Source of the DNA: Bacillota bacterium
GTDB lineage: Bacteria > Bacillota > Bacilli > Paenibacillales > NBRC-103111
Assembly (NCBI GenBank): GCA_023386955.1
Contig: JAEWIS010000019.1
Location: 1-64,000 of the forward strand
Direction of reading: 5' to 3'
DNA length: 64,000 nt
The notes under the pieces were generated by a model. That model searched no databases. It saw only the letters and a program-made list of their open reading frames with translations, and was not told the origin of the DNA. A program made the translations under genes and the position numbers. This document shows, in pieces, positions 17,178-27,079 of this stretch (position 1 is the stretch's first letter; each line of letters starts with the position of its first letter).

Positions 17178-17984
17178 ATGAAACCGACGCATCTTTTTCA
17201 AGCGGAGCAGATTGTAGCCGGCTATGATCATAAAACCATTCTCCACGGCATCAGCCTGGTCATTCCCAGCAATAAAATCAGCGTTATGATAGGCGCCAAC
17301 GCCTGCGGCAAATCCACCCTGCTGAAGACGTTGGCCCGGCTGATCAAGCCTACCTCCGGCACCGTCACCCTGGACGGCAAGCCGATCAGCAAGATCCCGC
17401 CGAAGCAGCTGGCCCGGGTGGTGGGGTTGCTGCCCCAATCCCCGATTGTGCCCGAGGGGATATCGGTGGCGGATCTGGTGGGCCGGGGCCGGTTTCCGCA
17501 TCAGTCCCTGTTCAGCGGCTGGACCAAAAAGGATGTGGAGGCCGTTGCCGAGGCCATGGAGATCATGAATATTACGGAGCTGGCCAACCGGAATATTGAC
17601 GAGCTCTCCGGCGGTCAGCGGCAGCGTGTCTGGATCGCCATGGCCTTGGCCCAGCAGACAGATATTCTATTCCTCGATGAGCCGACCACCTTCCTCGACA
17701 TCACGTATCAAGTGGAAATCCTGGACCTCCTGACTGATCTGAACCGGAAGAAGGGCACGACGATCGTGATGGTGCTGCATGACATCAACCTGTCCGCGCG
17801 GTACGCCGACTACATCTTTGCCCTGTCCCAGGGGAAGCTTCTGGCGGAGGGAAAACCCGCCGAGGTGATTACCAGCTCTCTGGTGAAGGATATCTTCGGA
17901 CTGGATTGCACTGTTATCCCGGACCCGGTATCGGGTTCGCCGATGGTGATTCCGAAGGGCCGCTATTATGTTCATGAGGGCTGA
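17178..17984 (+). CDS. Siderophore ABC transporter ATPase
   Basis: 268-residue FecE/FhuC-type ATPase. Seen: Walker A GANACGKST at residues 39-47, a Q-loop in GLLPQSP, the signature LSGGQRQR, Walker B ILFLDEP, and the switch histidine in VLHDIN. It completes a binding-protein, two-permease, ATPase set. AAAGGGAG lies upstream of ATG 17178, overlapping the end of the previous gene. It ends the operon, followed by a strong convergent terminator. Confidence 0.93.
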   Translation: MKPTHLFQAEQIVAGYDHKTILHGISLVIPSNKISVMIGANACGKSTLLKTLARLIKPTSGTVTLDGKPISKIPPKQLARVVGLLPQSPIVPEGISVADLVGRGRFPHQSLFSGWTKKDVEAVAEAMEIMNITELANRNIDELSGGQRQRVWIAMALAQQTDILFLDEPTTFLDITYQVEILDLLTDLNRKKGTTIVMVLHDINLSARYADYIFALSQGKLLAEGKPAEVITSSLVKDIFGLDCTVIPDPVSGSPMVIPKGRYYVHEG

Positions 17985-18010
17985 TGGCCGGCTCTCCATA
18001 CGGCAGGACG

Positions 18011-18056
18011 AAAAAAAGCCTCCAACGGGACAAAAACATGTTCCGCCGGAGGCTTT
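18011..18056. terminator. Convergent terminator after the siderophore operon
   Basis: AAAGCCTCC / GGAGGCTTT stem with an additional inner CGG/CCG pairing. A-run on the left and T-rich right flank make it bidirectional, between two converging genes. Confidence 0.8.
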
Positions 18057-18065
18057 CATTCGTCT

Positions 18066-18548
18066 TTATTTTTCCTCAATCGGCACCCAAATCTCCACTT
18101 CCGCATCCATGGGATTGCCGTTCAGCAATACCTCTGCGACCGGCCCACCGGTATACCGGTATTGGATATCTCCAGGCAGGATTTCATGAAATGCCTGGTC
18201 CTCCAGCTTGTCGAAGGCCAGACGGGAAAGCCCGCCTTTTCCGCTCACGACCAGATAGAGGCCCTTCGGGAACAGCACCTCCTCCGTTCCCTCTGCCGCC
18301 GGATGGGAGGAAACCACACCGCCATAATAGAATGCCCCCGTTTGGTCCACCGCTACCACCGCATAACCATACGGGCTTTCCGCTATCGGCTTGAGGGCAG
18401 CCATCTTCCCGCTTTGCAGAGCACCCTTAAAAAATTCCGTTTTGGTCGGGGAATACCCTTCGGCATGAATCTGGGCGGACGGACCGAGCTGAACCTTGTA
18501 GCCTACAAAACGGAATGCTTCCTTTTCTTCCACTACGAAATTTTCCAT
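18066..18548 (-). CDS. GyrI-like effector-binding domain protein
   Basis: 160 residues resembling the GyrI-like small-molecule-binding fold: VEEKEAFRFVGYKV at the N-terminus, ESPYGYAVV in the middle, FPKGLYLVVSGKGG and a final AEVEIWVPIEEK strand, a pattern shared with AraC-type effector domains. The frame extends to 18566, but that extra stretch is simply the GGAGGAGG ribosome binding site read as codons; ATG 18548 is preferred. It lies 25 bases downstream of an ECF sigma factor gene and should be part of its operon, possibly as a ligand sensor. The function is inferred from fold only. Confidence 0.7.
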   Translation of the reverse strand: MENFVVEEKEAFRFVGYKVQLGPSAQIHAEGYSPTKTEFFKGALQSGKMAALKPIAESPYGYAVVAVDQTGAFYYGGVVSSHPAAEGTEEVLFPKGLYLVVSGKGGLSRLAFDKLEDQAFHEILPGDIQYRYTGGPVAEVLLNGNPMDAEVEIWVPIEEK

Positions 18549-18573
18549 TTTTACTTCCTCCTCCATGTTTGGA

Positions 18574-19437
18574 TTACATCTCCGGCAAAGCGAGGTCCAA
18601 CCCGCTGATGCGGGCAGGATCGGAAATCAGCTCCACCTCCGCAATTCTTCCCTCACGAATGGTGTACTGCAGCACATATCGAAGCCTTCCCTGTGGAGCC
18701 ACCACCACACCGATCGACCCATTCACCAAGACGATATGCGAGGCTTGAATCCGTCCCGCCACCTGCTTCGCCAGCAGCTCCGCCCCGCGGGTCGTCTGCA
18801 GCGCACCTTCCCGCCGGTCATCCCGAAGGATGACATCCGGCGCCAGCACCGCCAACAGACGGTCAAAGTCTGCGTCCCGGGCAGCTGCCAGAAAGGCCTC
18901 CACCAGCTCCCGCTGCCGGATCAAAGCAGGTTCATCGGCTATGGGACCGCCCCGGATGCGGCGCCTTGCTCTGCTGGCAATTTGCCGGACGGCCTCCTCG
19001 GATTTGCCCAGCGCAGCGGCAATATCGGTGAAGGGCAGGGCAAAAATATCATGCAGCACAAAGGCCACCCGCTCCGGCGGGCTAAGCTTGCCCAGCACAA
19101 TCTGCAAAGCGGCGCCGACGGAATCCGCCAATAATACTTCTTGCTCCGGGTCCTCCCCGGGACGGCCGTCATAGGCAAACGGCAGCTGTGTCTCCATGGG
19201 CTCCTCCTGCCTGGACCGGCGGGTCCTCAGCATATCCAGGCAAACTCGGGATACCACCGTGGTCAGCCAGCCTTCCAGGTTTTGAATGGCATTCCGGTCA
19301 ACGCGGCTGTACCGGAGCCATGTTTCCTGTACGGCATCCTCCGCCTCATTTGGGGACCCAAGCATCCGGTATGCCACCGCCAATAGACGCTTCCGCGATG
19401 CCTCAAACTGCTCCGCCATCTGCTCCTGTTCATCCAT
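18574..19437 (-). CDS. ECF41/SigJ-type RNA polymerase sigma factor
   Basis: 287-residue extracytoplasmic-function sigma factor with a C-terminal SnoaL-like extension, as in the ECF41/SigJ group. Seen: sigma region 2 (RKRLLAVAYRMLGS, AEDAVQETWLRY), sigma region 4 (LSPPERVAFVLHDIFALPF, IAAALGKSEEAVRQIASRAR), and a C-terminal domain with VNGSIGVVV and REGRIAEVELISDP. In ECF41 the C-terminal domain modulates activity in place of a separate anti-sigma factor, and none is seen here. The open frame reaches 19527, but ATG 19437 is preceded by GAGGGAAGAG. The GyrI-like gene follows. Confidence 0.9.
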   Translation of the reverse strand: MDEQEQMAEQFEASRKRLLAVAYRMLGSPNEAEDAVQETWLRYSRVDRNAIQNLEGWLTTVVSRVCLDMLRTRRSRQEEPMETQLPFAYDGRPGEDPEQEVLLADSVGAALQIVLGKLSPPERVAFVLHDIFALPFTDIAAALGKSEEAVRQIASRARRRIRGGPIADEPALIRQRELVEAFLAAARDADFDRLLAVLAPDVILRDDRREGALQTTRGAELLAKQVAGRIQASHIVLVNGSIGVVVAPQGRLRYVLQYTIREGRIAEVELISDPARISGLDLALPEM

Positions 19438-19577
19438 CGTGGACTCTTCCCTCTTTATGAAAGATTTAGTGTACATAACTATGACGTAAGAGCTGCCGGT
19501 AATGTGACAGCAACTAATACGTGCCATATGATATTACTTTAGATTTTTGCGGAATTTTGTGTTCATAGCAATTATCC

Positions 19578-21051
<1,474 letters not shown>

Positions 21052-21084
21052 CGAAAGTTTTTGAAATGTATCATCTATGCAGAG

Positions 21085-21111
21085 AGCCGGCCCCTTGTGG
21101 CCGGCTTTTTT
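21085..21111 (+). terminator. Terminator of the collagen-like gene
   Basis: AGCCGGCC / GGCCGGCT stem with a six-base loop and a T-run. Confidence 0.88.
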
Positions 21112-21149
21112 ACTGAAATCTCTTCATGAGATCGGATCCTAATCTTATC

Positions 21150-21336
21150 CGGACTGTAGATCCGCTATTTATCCAAAATACGCTGATTTGAAGTCTTTAC
21201 GGACAGGGGAGACCTTATTTCGCCGGAAAGTCACCAAAAACTGCTCATCTCCGCCGAATAAGGTCTCCTCAGTTCTCCTCAGTCCGCTTCATCGGAAAAA
21301 GATCGAATTTCCGCGGAATAGCGGCTCCTGTGTCCG
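21150..21336. repeat. Composite intergenic repeat element, copy C (GTCCG subtype)
   Basis: Fills the convergent gap between the collagen-like gene and merR. Inverted units at 21150-21170 and 21200-21220, direct units at 21257-21286 and 21317-21336. Start spacing is 50, 57 and 60; the third unit is 10 bases longer because TCTCCTCAGT is tandemly duplicated inside it, which explains the 60. Confidence 0.78.
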
Positions 21337-21354
21337 CCCATTCTTACTCCTCTA

Positions 21355-22232
21355 TCAAACTGCCTTCACCGGCTCCATCAAGACCAGGTGGAAGGGATTG
21401 CCGCTGCCTTCCGGCTTTTCGTTGCGGATATGCTCCTCCAGACACAACCGGGAGCGGTCAGATTTGTAGAACCCATCCTCCTTCAGCGCCTTCATCAGCA
21501 CGCTCCACGATCCCGGAATATCATCGCTGCTCTCCAGCACCGCATAGAGTCCTCCAGGCAGGACCATTTCCTTCAGATGCTCGGGAACGGTAACCCCTTC
21601 AGGAATACTCACGCACATTCCATAGCCGTAAGGATTGCCCGCCTCAGTGGGGAACGGCTTCATGTTGCCGCCGAAAAAACGGGCCGTCCCCAATACATTC
21701 GCCGCCTTCGTCCACTCCAGCACCGGCGCCATTGCCTCCTCTTCCGGGGAGCTGCTTACCGCAATATGATAGGCCATCCGCATAGCCGGCAGATTGACAA
21801 TTTTTAACGTACTGGTTCCGCTTGTTTGATGCATATAGATATCCTCCGTATCGGTTAATAGTTGATCCATCCTGACAATACTGTCTTCTTCCTGGGTCTG
21901 AAGGTAATGAAGCACCTGCTCCAGCTGTTCCAGAAAACGGGTAATTTCCACCTTTTTTTGCTGCAAATCGGAAATCTTCTTCTTTACTACCCTACTAAGG
22001 TGGGACAAGGATTGGTTGGCAAGCACCGTCTGAATATCCTTCAGGGAATATCCAGGCGCCTCAGAATAGCCGTTATGCGGATGCGTATAAGGGCATTTTC
22101 GTCATACACTCTCCATCCCGAGGAAGCATCCCGTTCGCTTGTGAACAATCCTTCCGATTCCCAATGCCGTAAGGTGCGGCTCGTCAGCCCCATCTCCTCC
22201 GACAGCTTATTGATAGCTACAGATCTGTTCAT
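21355..22232 (-). pseudogene. Frameshifted MerR-family regulator with GyrI-like domain
   Basis: Two adjacent frames make one gene. The first (22232 to 22041, 63 residues) is a MerR winged helix: EMGLTSRTLRHWESEGLF then RIRITAILRRLDIP and a stop. The second continues in another frame with LKDIQTVLANQSLSHL, exactly the expected helix, a coiled coil (LQQKKVEITRFLEQLEQVL) and a GyrI-like ligand domain (NLPAMRMAYHIAVSSSPEEE, NPYGYGMCVSIPEG). One base is missing at the CCC run (plus-strand GGG at 22044-22046): adding one C restores about 292 residues, the size of BltR/TipAL-like activators. It is either a recent inactivation or a sequencing error in a homopolymer. Confidence 0.85.
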
Positions 22233-22307
22233 ACAAAAATCTCCTTCCTGAGCTCTGACTTTAGTCTAGCACTTGACGCCGCGGCAACTGCAAGGGGGCC
22301 CTTATGA

Positions 22308-22341
22308 TAAAAAATAGCCACCCAACATCGGGCAGCTATTT
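22308..22341 (-). terminator. Terminator of the VOC gene
   Basis: AAATAGC / GCTATTT stem with inner CC/GG pairs, followed on the minus strand by a T-run. Confidence 0.75.
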
Positions 22342-22344
22342 GGC

Positions 22345-22737
22345 TTATACGTGCATATACCAGAACACTCCGAACCGGTCCACCACATTGGCGCAGCAGG
22401 CACTCCAGGGCAGGGGACCCAAAGGAAACAGAATATTCCCGCCTTCAATCAAAACCTCGTATGTGCGTTTAACCTCTTCAACGCTATCCAGCTTCACACA
22501 GAAATTCATGGTGGGATAATCCGTGGAGGAGTACCGTTTCATGTTTTCTGTGCCGGTGGAGCTGCCCGATTCACTCAAGGCAAGGAGCTGAGTGCCGGCT
22601 ACCTTCAGCTCCGCATGCATATAGGTGCCGTTCGGATTTTTGACGTTATACCCCAACGTGGCCCCGAATGCCTTCTGGTAAAATGGGACAGCTTCCCTTG
22701 TGCCTTGCACATACACCTGCAATCCTATTTTCATCAT
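22345..22737 (-). CDS. VOC-family (PhnB-like) protein
   Basis: 130 residues of the vicinal-oxygen-chelate superfamily, PhnB/3-demethylubiquinone-methyltransferase-like subgroup. Seen: FYQKAFGATL near residue 20, MHAELKVAGTQLLALSE, NFCVKLDSVEEVKRTYE and the final WGxxxxxVVDRFG-like segment (WSACCANVVDRFGVFW). Family members bind metal or small electrophiles and include resistance proteins, but most of this subgroup are uncharacterised. GGAGGCACA precedes the tandem ATGATG; the first ATG at 22737 overlaps the stop of the hydrolase gene upstream, so the two are translationally coupled. Confidence 0.82.
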   Translation of the reverse strand: MMKIGLQVYVQGTREAVPFYQKAFGATLGYNVKNPNGTYMHAELKVAGTQLLALSESGSSTGTENMKRYSSTDYPTMNFCVKLDSVEEVKRTYEVLIEGGNILFPLGPLPWSACCANVVDRFGVFWYMHV

Positions 22738-23678
22738 TGTGCCTCCATTGTTCTAGGGGCTGTTTGCAGAAAATCAAGCGTAAGCTGGTTCACGATATCC
22801 GCATGCTCTATGGTCAAGGAGTGGCTGGCTCCGGGAATGAGTCGGGCTTCAATACCAGGAATCAGGCTCCGTGCGTTCTCCACTGCCTTTCCGGCGGGAT
22901 AGATAACCTCCTTGTCCCCAACAAGCAGCAGAGTCGCAACCTGGAAGTCCTTGAATTCCTCCTTGGGGAATACGGAGGGCATCACCTGCAAGAGCGGCTT
23001 GGCATAGCGGTAACCGGCCAGCACCTGGGCGCGGAATACCGGATGCAGAGGCTCACCTTTGCCCGAGAACCATGCAAACGCGCGGTCAATCCATTTTTCC
23101 GTATGAAATAATAATGCAGGATAAATCTTCGCAAAGAACTTGAAGCTGATCTTGTGAAAGGTTCCTGCCGGGGCATACAGCATCAGCCGGGATATCCGCT
23201 CCGGATGGGCAAGAGCAAAATTCAGGGCCAGAAACCCGCCCATGGAATGACCCGCCAGATCCGTGCTGTCCAACCGCAGCCCGTCCATAACCTCAAGCAG
23301 CCATTGCCGGGCATCCTGTCTGCTTTTCACTGCTCTGTCAGGTTGGCTTCTTCCGAAGTCCCCCATTACATCCACCGTATATACACAACGCTCCTGCAGC
23401 CAATGCTTGACGTTGGGATACCACATGGTACTACTCATGGTCATCCCATGCAGCAGCACTAACGGCGGCTTACCGGTGTCCCCGAAGCGGAGCACACGGG
23501 TTTCCCCCCAGGAGGTCGGGACCGTAAGCGATGTACAGTCCGCCTCGAATAAAGCCAGGCTGTTGCTGTAGCAGCGAAGATATTCCTGCTCGTTTTCCGT
23601 CGATTTAAAGATACCGGCCACCGGATTACCCCTATTCCCATGTTTTTCTATTATCATATCAGTAAGCAAGGGAGACAT
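22734..23678 (-). CDS. Alpha/beta hydrolase
   Basis: Up to 314 residues. Seen: LLHGMTMSSTMW near residue 77, the DVMGDFGRS strand, nucleophile elbow GHSMGGF near 143, the acid in LLVGDKEVIYP, and the histidine in PGASHSLTIEH near 287. It resembles carboxylesterases related to YcgS or YisY of Bacillus; the substrate is unknown. The start is unsure: the ATG at 23678 lacks a ribosome binding site, while a GTG about 20 codons further in is preceded by AATAGGGG. It is the first gene of a pair with the VOC gene. Confidence 0.82.
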   Translation of the reverse strand: MSPLLTDMIIEKHGNRGNPVAGIFKSTENEQEYLRCYSNSLALFEADCTSLTVPTSWGETRVLRFGDTGKPPLVLLHGMTMSSTMWYPNVKHWLQERCVYTVDVMGDFGRSQPDRAVKSRQDARQWLLEVMDGLRLDSTDLAGHSMGGFLALNFALAHPERISRLMLYAPAGTFHKISFKFFAKIYPALLFHTEKWIDRAFAWFSGKGEPLHPVFRAQVLAGYRYAKPLLQVMPSVFPKEEFKDFQVATLLLVGDKEVIYPAGKAVENARSLIPGIEARLIPGASHSLTIEHADIVNQLTLDFLQTAPRTMEAQ

Positions 23679-23720
23679 CTACCGCAACATCCTTTTTTTC
23701 CAATTGAGAGATTCCATACA

Positions 23721-23748
23721 TTGACAAGCGTCCCAAATCTGCTATAAT
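23721..23748 (+). promoter_or_regulatory. Sigma-A promoter for the 75-nt leader RNA
   Basis: TTGACA (23721-23726), 16 bases, TATAAT (23743-23748), both hexamers perfect. Predicted start near 23755. Confidence 0.82.
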
Positions 23749-23754
23749 AACAGC

Positions 23755-23830
23755 AATCGAACATATGATCGCTTACGTGGAAGCACCCGTAAGATAAGGC
23801 CGAGCCGGTCTTACTTACGTGTGCTTTTTT
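23755..23830 (+). ncRNA. Short attenuator-like leader RNA or small RNA
   Basis: About 75 nt between a consensus promoter and a very strong terminator hairpin: AAGCAC (23781-23786) pairs with GTGCTT, CGTAAG (23788-23793) with CTTACG (23814-23819), and AAGGCCG (23796-23802) with CGGTCTT (23806-23812), loop AGC, then six T (23825-23830). A second CTTACG at 23772-23777 can pair with the same CGTAAG, giving an alternative hairpin that excludes part of the terminator. The arrangement is that of a riboswitch or attenuator controlling the gene at 23885, or of a free small RNA. I do not recognise the class. Confidence 0.6.
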
Positions 23831-23884
23831 GCGTTTGCGGCAGGGTATGTTCGGTCACAATCCATCCCGAAAGGAAGATCTCCC

Positions 23885-24694
23885 TTGAACAAACGTCTGA
23901 TCACTCTCGTAATGGCTATTTTGCTCGCCCTGTCCCTGCCGCTGCAAGCCTCCGCCGCTTCTACCGCCAAACTCAGCAAAACCGCCCAAGCCTCTATAGA
24001 AAAGCTGGCAGCCCAGTCAAGCGTTTCCCTTCAGGCACAGCTGGCCGGGCAAACCAATAAGCTCCTGGAGCTGGAGGCGCAGAATGAGAATCTGGACCAG
24101 AACATCGACACTCTGCACCGTGCCAATGCGGAGAAGCAATCGGCCATTAATGCCCGGATCAAGCAGTTGAATGCGGATAAGCTTGCTTCCCTGAAGAGTG
24201 GGTCAACAGAAGCCCGGGAGCGGTACAAGCCGTTGTTTACGCTGCAAACCTCTTTGAACAAGCAGCTCACCGTTGCCCGGAAGCTGAAGAACAAATCGCT
24301 GGCAGAAGCGTTAGAGGCTCAGCTTAGTGTAGTCAAAGCCTCCGCTTTAATCGCCAGAGGGGACATCCGCTTGAAGGACGAGGCATATGCCAAGGTCAAG
24401 GAAGCCACCGCCAAAACGGCGAATTCCGTCCGCAATGTCCTCAAGGAGGTTTCCCTGGAGCAGGCCAAAATCCGGTCGGAGAAAACCGCCTCTGCCGAAA
24501 CCGGCAGGCAAATTGCCGCAGACAGCAAAACCCTAACGGCTTCCCTGAAGAACAAGGATGCGGCGGAAACCCTTCGTTCTCTTAGTGCCTTGGTAACCTC
24601 ATCCACCCAGATCATTAACCAGAAAATCCGGATCCAACAAAGCGAGCAGAAGATCAGCACCCTTCTGGACAAAGCCGCTTCTCTTTTACCCTAG
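23885..24694 (+). CDS. Secreted coiled-coil protein of unknown function
   Basis: 269 residues starting at a TTG with AAAGGAAG eight bases before it; the frame upstream of that lies inside the leader hairpin region and is not believed. A signal peptide (LITLVMAILLALSLPLQASA) is followed by an almost entirely alpha-helical Ala/Lys/Glu/Gln-rich body with heptad-like leucines (NKLLELEAQNENLDQNIDTL, KLKNKSLAEALEAQL), so an extended coiled coil outside the membrane is likely. No known domain was recognised. Expression probably depends on the attenuator-like leader. It is a good candidate for a surface or periplasmic-space structural protein. Confidence 0.72.
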   Translation: MNKRLITLVMAILLALSLPLQASAASTAKLSKTAQASIEKLAAQSSVSLQAQLAGQTNKLLELEAQNENLDQNIDTLHRANAEKQSAINARIKQLNADKLASLKSGSTEARERYKPLFTLQTSLNKQLTVARKLKNKSLAEALEAQLSVVKASALIARGDIRLKDEAYAKVKEATAKTANSVRNVLKEVSLEQAKIRSEKTASAETGRQIAADSKTLTASLKNKDAAETLRSLSALVTSSTQIINQKIRIQQSEQKISTLLDKAASLLP

Positions 24695-24762
24695 AGCCAG
24701 CGTTTCCCCTTCCGGTCTTTATCGGTTTATACTAGAGGCAGCGAATACGGGAGGGAAGCCGC

Positions 24763-25842
24763 ATGGAGCTTGAACGGTTGTATCACAATTACCTGAATCT
24801 CAAGTTTAGCCTTGGGTTGCCCCTGTTGAATACGGCCCCTTTCGAATATGGGCTTTGCGAGGACGAAAGCTATGAGCTGTTCATGGACGATTTTGATAGC
24901 GTTACATTCAGCGAATGGACGTCTGGACTGGAACCCGCTGACCCGCGTTATTCCGATCCTGCGGACAGGAAGCCGGCGCTGGCTGCCCAGTTTAGTGAAT
25001 TGGATGTATATGACGAACAGGTGCTGGGTTTTCTGCTTCTCACCATCAATATGACCACATCCGTCTTTCCGGTTAACGCCTACAATAAAATGAACGATTT
25101 TATGAAGCAATACTGCTTCTTTCAATTGGCTCAGTGTTCCGCCCTTACACAATTGAACGATGGGCAAAAAAACAGCCTGCGCGACTTCTTCTTCTGGTTC
25201 TACCTGTATGCCCATCCGGTCAATGGAGAAACGCTGGAGGCTTTTTCTTTCCGTGGTCCCGGTTTGATTCATACAGAAACCGGTGTATCAGTAAGGGATT
25301 ATATCAAGGCGTACCACATGTACTACGCACAGCATCATGCAACTGTTAGGGAAGGCCTGTCTCTTGCGCCTACCGGTATAAATGCCTGCTTAGAGCTTAC
25401 GTTGCAATTGTTGGACGTTGTGGAAGGGCGGCCTTCCGTGCTGTTTTTCCCGCCTCAAAATGGTCTGGCACCTGCCCTGCGGCTGATCAACCATGTGGAT
25501 CAATATATCGCCGCATTTGACTGTCACAGCTCCGCGGGTTTCGTGGTGATGCGGGAGCTGCTTGCCGAAGGGACCTCCACACCTTACCGGGAGCATGTCA
25601 TTAGTGTGCTGCTGCAGAATTATGTATGCTACATCCTATACTTCGATTTTTCGCGGATTACGGAGCTGGTGGAGTTTTTCCGGGATGACCCGGCGCGTTG
25701 CGAAATGATCCTCAACCGGATGTTTACCGAGACTATCTTCATCCAGAAAATTCTGCGGCAAAACGGGATTGACCTGGGGAGCTATCCCCACATTACGTCC
25801 TTGTTCAATGAACATACGCGACAGGTGTACGGGTTAGAGTAA
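24763..25842 (+). CDS. Hypothetical protein
   Basis: 359-residue soluble protein that I do not recognise. It begins MELERLYHNYLNLKF, is mostly helical, rich in aromatic residues (FFFWFYLYAHPVNGE, AYHMYYAQHH), and has no signal peptide or membrane span. GGGAGGG sits seven bases before the ATG at 24763. Neither neighbour suggests a function: a secreted coiled-coil protein lies upstream and an HTH-TPR regulator downstream, each apparently separate. Codon use looks like that of its neighbours, so it is probably a native gene. Confidence 0.7.
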   Translation: MELERLYHNYLNLKFSLGLPLLNTAPFEYGLCEDESYELFMDDFDSVTFSEWTSGLEPADPRYSDPADRKPALAAQFSELDVYDEQVLGFLLLTINMTTSVFPVNAYNKMNDFMKQYCFFQLAQCSALTQLNDGQKNSLRDFFFWFYLYAHPVNGETLEAFSFRGPGLIHTETGVSVRDYIKAYHMYYAQHHATVREGLSLAPTGINACLELTLQLLDVVEGRPSVLFFPPQNGLAPALRLINHVDQYIAAFDCHSSAGFVVMRELLAEGTSTPYREHVISVLLQNYVCYILYFDFSRITELVEFFRDDPARCEMILNRMFTETIFIQKILRQNGIDLGSYPHITSLFNEHTRQVYGLE

Positions 25843-25962
25843 GAATGAGCGTTCATGTAACGGAGGCGCTCAACCACTTAACGGTGTGGTCATTGAGGGA
25901 AATTCAGGTGCCGCGATATAATTCAATTGACTAGTCGAAATGCAAAGCAGGAGGCTAACCAA

Positions 25963-27000
25963 TTGAATATAGAAATCGGGAAAAAAATTAAGGCATTGAG
26001 GCTTCAGAAGGAAATGACTCAGGAAGACCTTGCAACAAAACTGAATATGTCATCCCAGGCAGTATCCAAGTGGGAAAACAATGTGACTATGCCGGATATA
26101 CAGCTGCTTCCGAAGTTATCTGTCCTATTAGGGGTAACCATTGATGAGCTGTTCGCTTTAACCGACGACACCCATCTGGAGCGGATCGGGAATATGCTTC
26201 AGCAAGCACAGGTAATCTCGAAGGATGACTTTGCCTATGCAGAGCAGTTTCTAATGGAGAAGCTGCATGAAAACGGAAAAAGAGCACAATGCCTCACCCT
26301 GTTGGCAGAACTCCACCTTCACCGCTCCAGAGAACACCGTGACACAGCCGCTGGTTACGCCAAGGATGCGCTGCTCATAACTCCGCATGTTAAACGAAGC
26401 CATAACGCTCTAAGGGACGCGGTGAATGGGCCCTTGTTTGATTGGAACTTCTCCAACCATCATAAACTCATCCGGTATTACAAAGATTTTATAGCGAGTC
26501 ACCCCAATTACTGGCAAGGTTATGTGTGGCTTATGAATTACTTACTGGAGGATGGAAGATGTGCCGAGGCAAAGGAAACGTTGCAGCATTTAAACGATGT
26601 GCATCCTAGCTATCTATATCTAGTGTACGGAGGATTAATTTGCAAGGAGGAAGGTAACCTTCCCCAGGCACTCATTCTTTGGGAGCAATTGACGGAGCAA
26701 TATCCCCTGGAGTGGCAAGCCTGGACCTCCAGAGGTGATTGCATGGCCAAAATAGGCAGTTATGATGAAGCGTTAGTATATTATGAAAAAGGGCATGAAC
26801 TGCAACCTCACCCGAAATATACGGATTCACTGGAGTCAATCGCTCACATTTATAGCATTCAGGGTCAATATGATAAAGCTGCGGAAAAGCTTGGTGAAAT
26901 CATCGCTCTATTGGCTGCGGACTGGAACATCATTGAGGGAAAGACTGTTGATTTTTATAAAGGAGAAATAGAGAACGCAAGGGCAAAGCCGAGGCCTTAA
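25963..27000 (+). CDS. XRE-family HTH regulator with TPR domain
   Basis: 345 residues. The N-terminal HTH_3 domain (GKKIKALRLQKEMTQEDLA, SSQAVSKWENNVTMPD) occupies residues 5-65. The remainder is helical with TPR-like pairs (YVWLMNYLLEDGRCAEAKE, AWTSRGDCMAKIGSYDEAL, IAHIYSIQGQYDKAAEKLG). This combination is typical of cytoplasmic regulators that respond to peptides or protein partners. The frame is open to 25927, but TTG 25963 lies eight bases after GCAGGAGG and is the better start. No phr-like peptide gene was seen next to it. Confidence 0.88.
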   Translation: MNIEIGKKIKALRLQKEMTQEDLATKLNMSSQAVSKWENNVTMPDIQLLPKLSVLLGVTIDELFALTDDTHLERIGNMLQQAQVISKDDFAYAEQFLMEKLHENGKRAQCLTLLAELHLHRSREHRDTAAGYAKDALLITPHVKRSHNALRDAVNGPLFDWNFSNHHKLIRYYKDFIASHPNYWQGYVWLMNYLLEDGRCAEAKETLQHLNDVHPSYLYLVYGGLICKEEGNLPQALILWEQLTEQYPLEWQAWTSRGDCMAKIGSYDEALVYYEKGHELQPHPKYTDSLESIAHIYSIQGQYDKAAEKLGEIIALLAADWNIIEGKTVDFYKGEIENARAKPRP

Positions 27001-27020
27001 GCGTGATCCAAGAAGGCACT

Positions 27021-27062
27021 CCAAAAACCGCACCACCCAGATAGGGTTGGCCCGGTTTTTGG
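27021..27062. terminator. Bidirectional terminator
   Basis: CCAAAAACCG / CGGTTTTTGG arms of ten bases around a GC-rich loop, between the converging XRE and ABC-F genes. Confidence 0.78.
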
Positions 27063-27079
27063 GTGTCCATCCAGTTATC

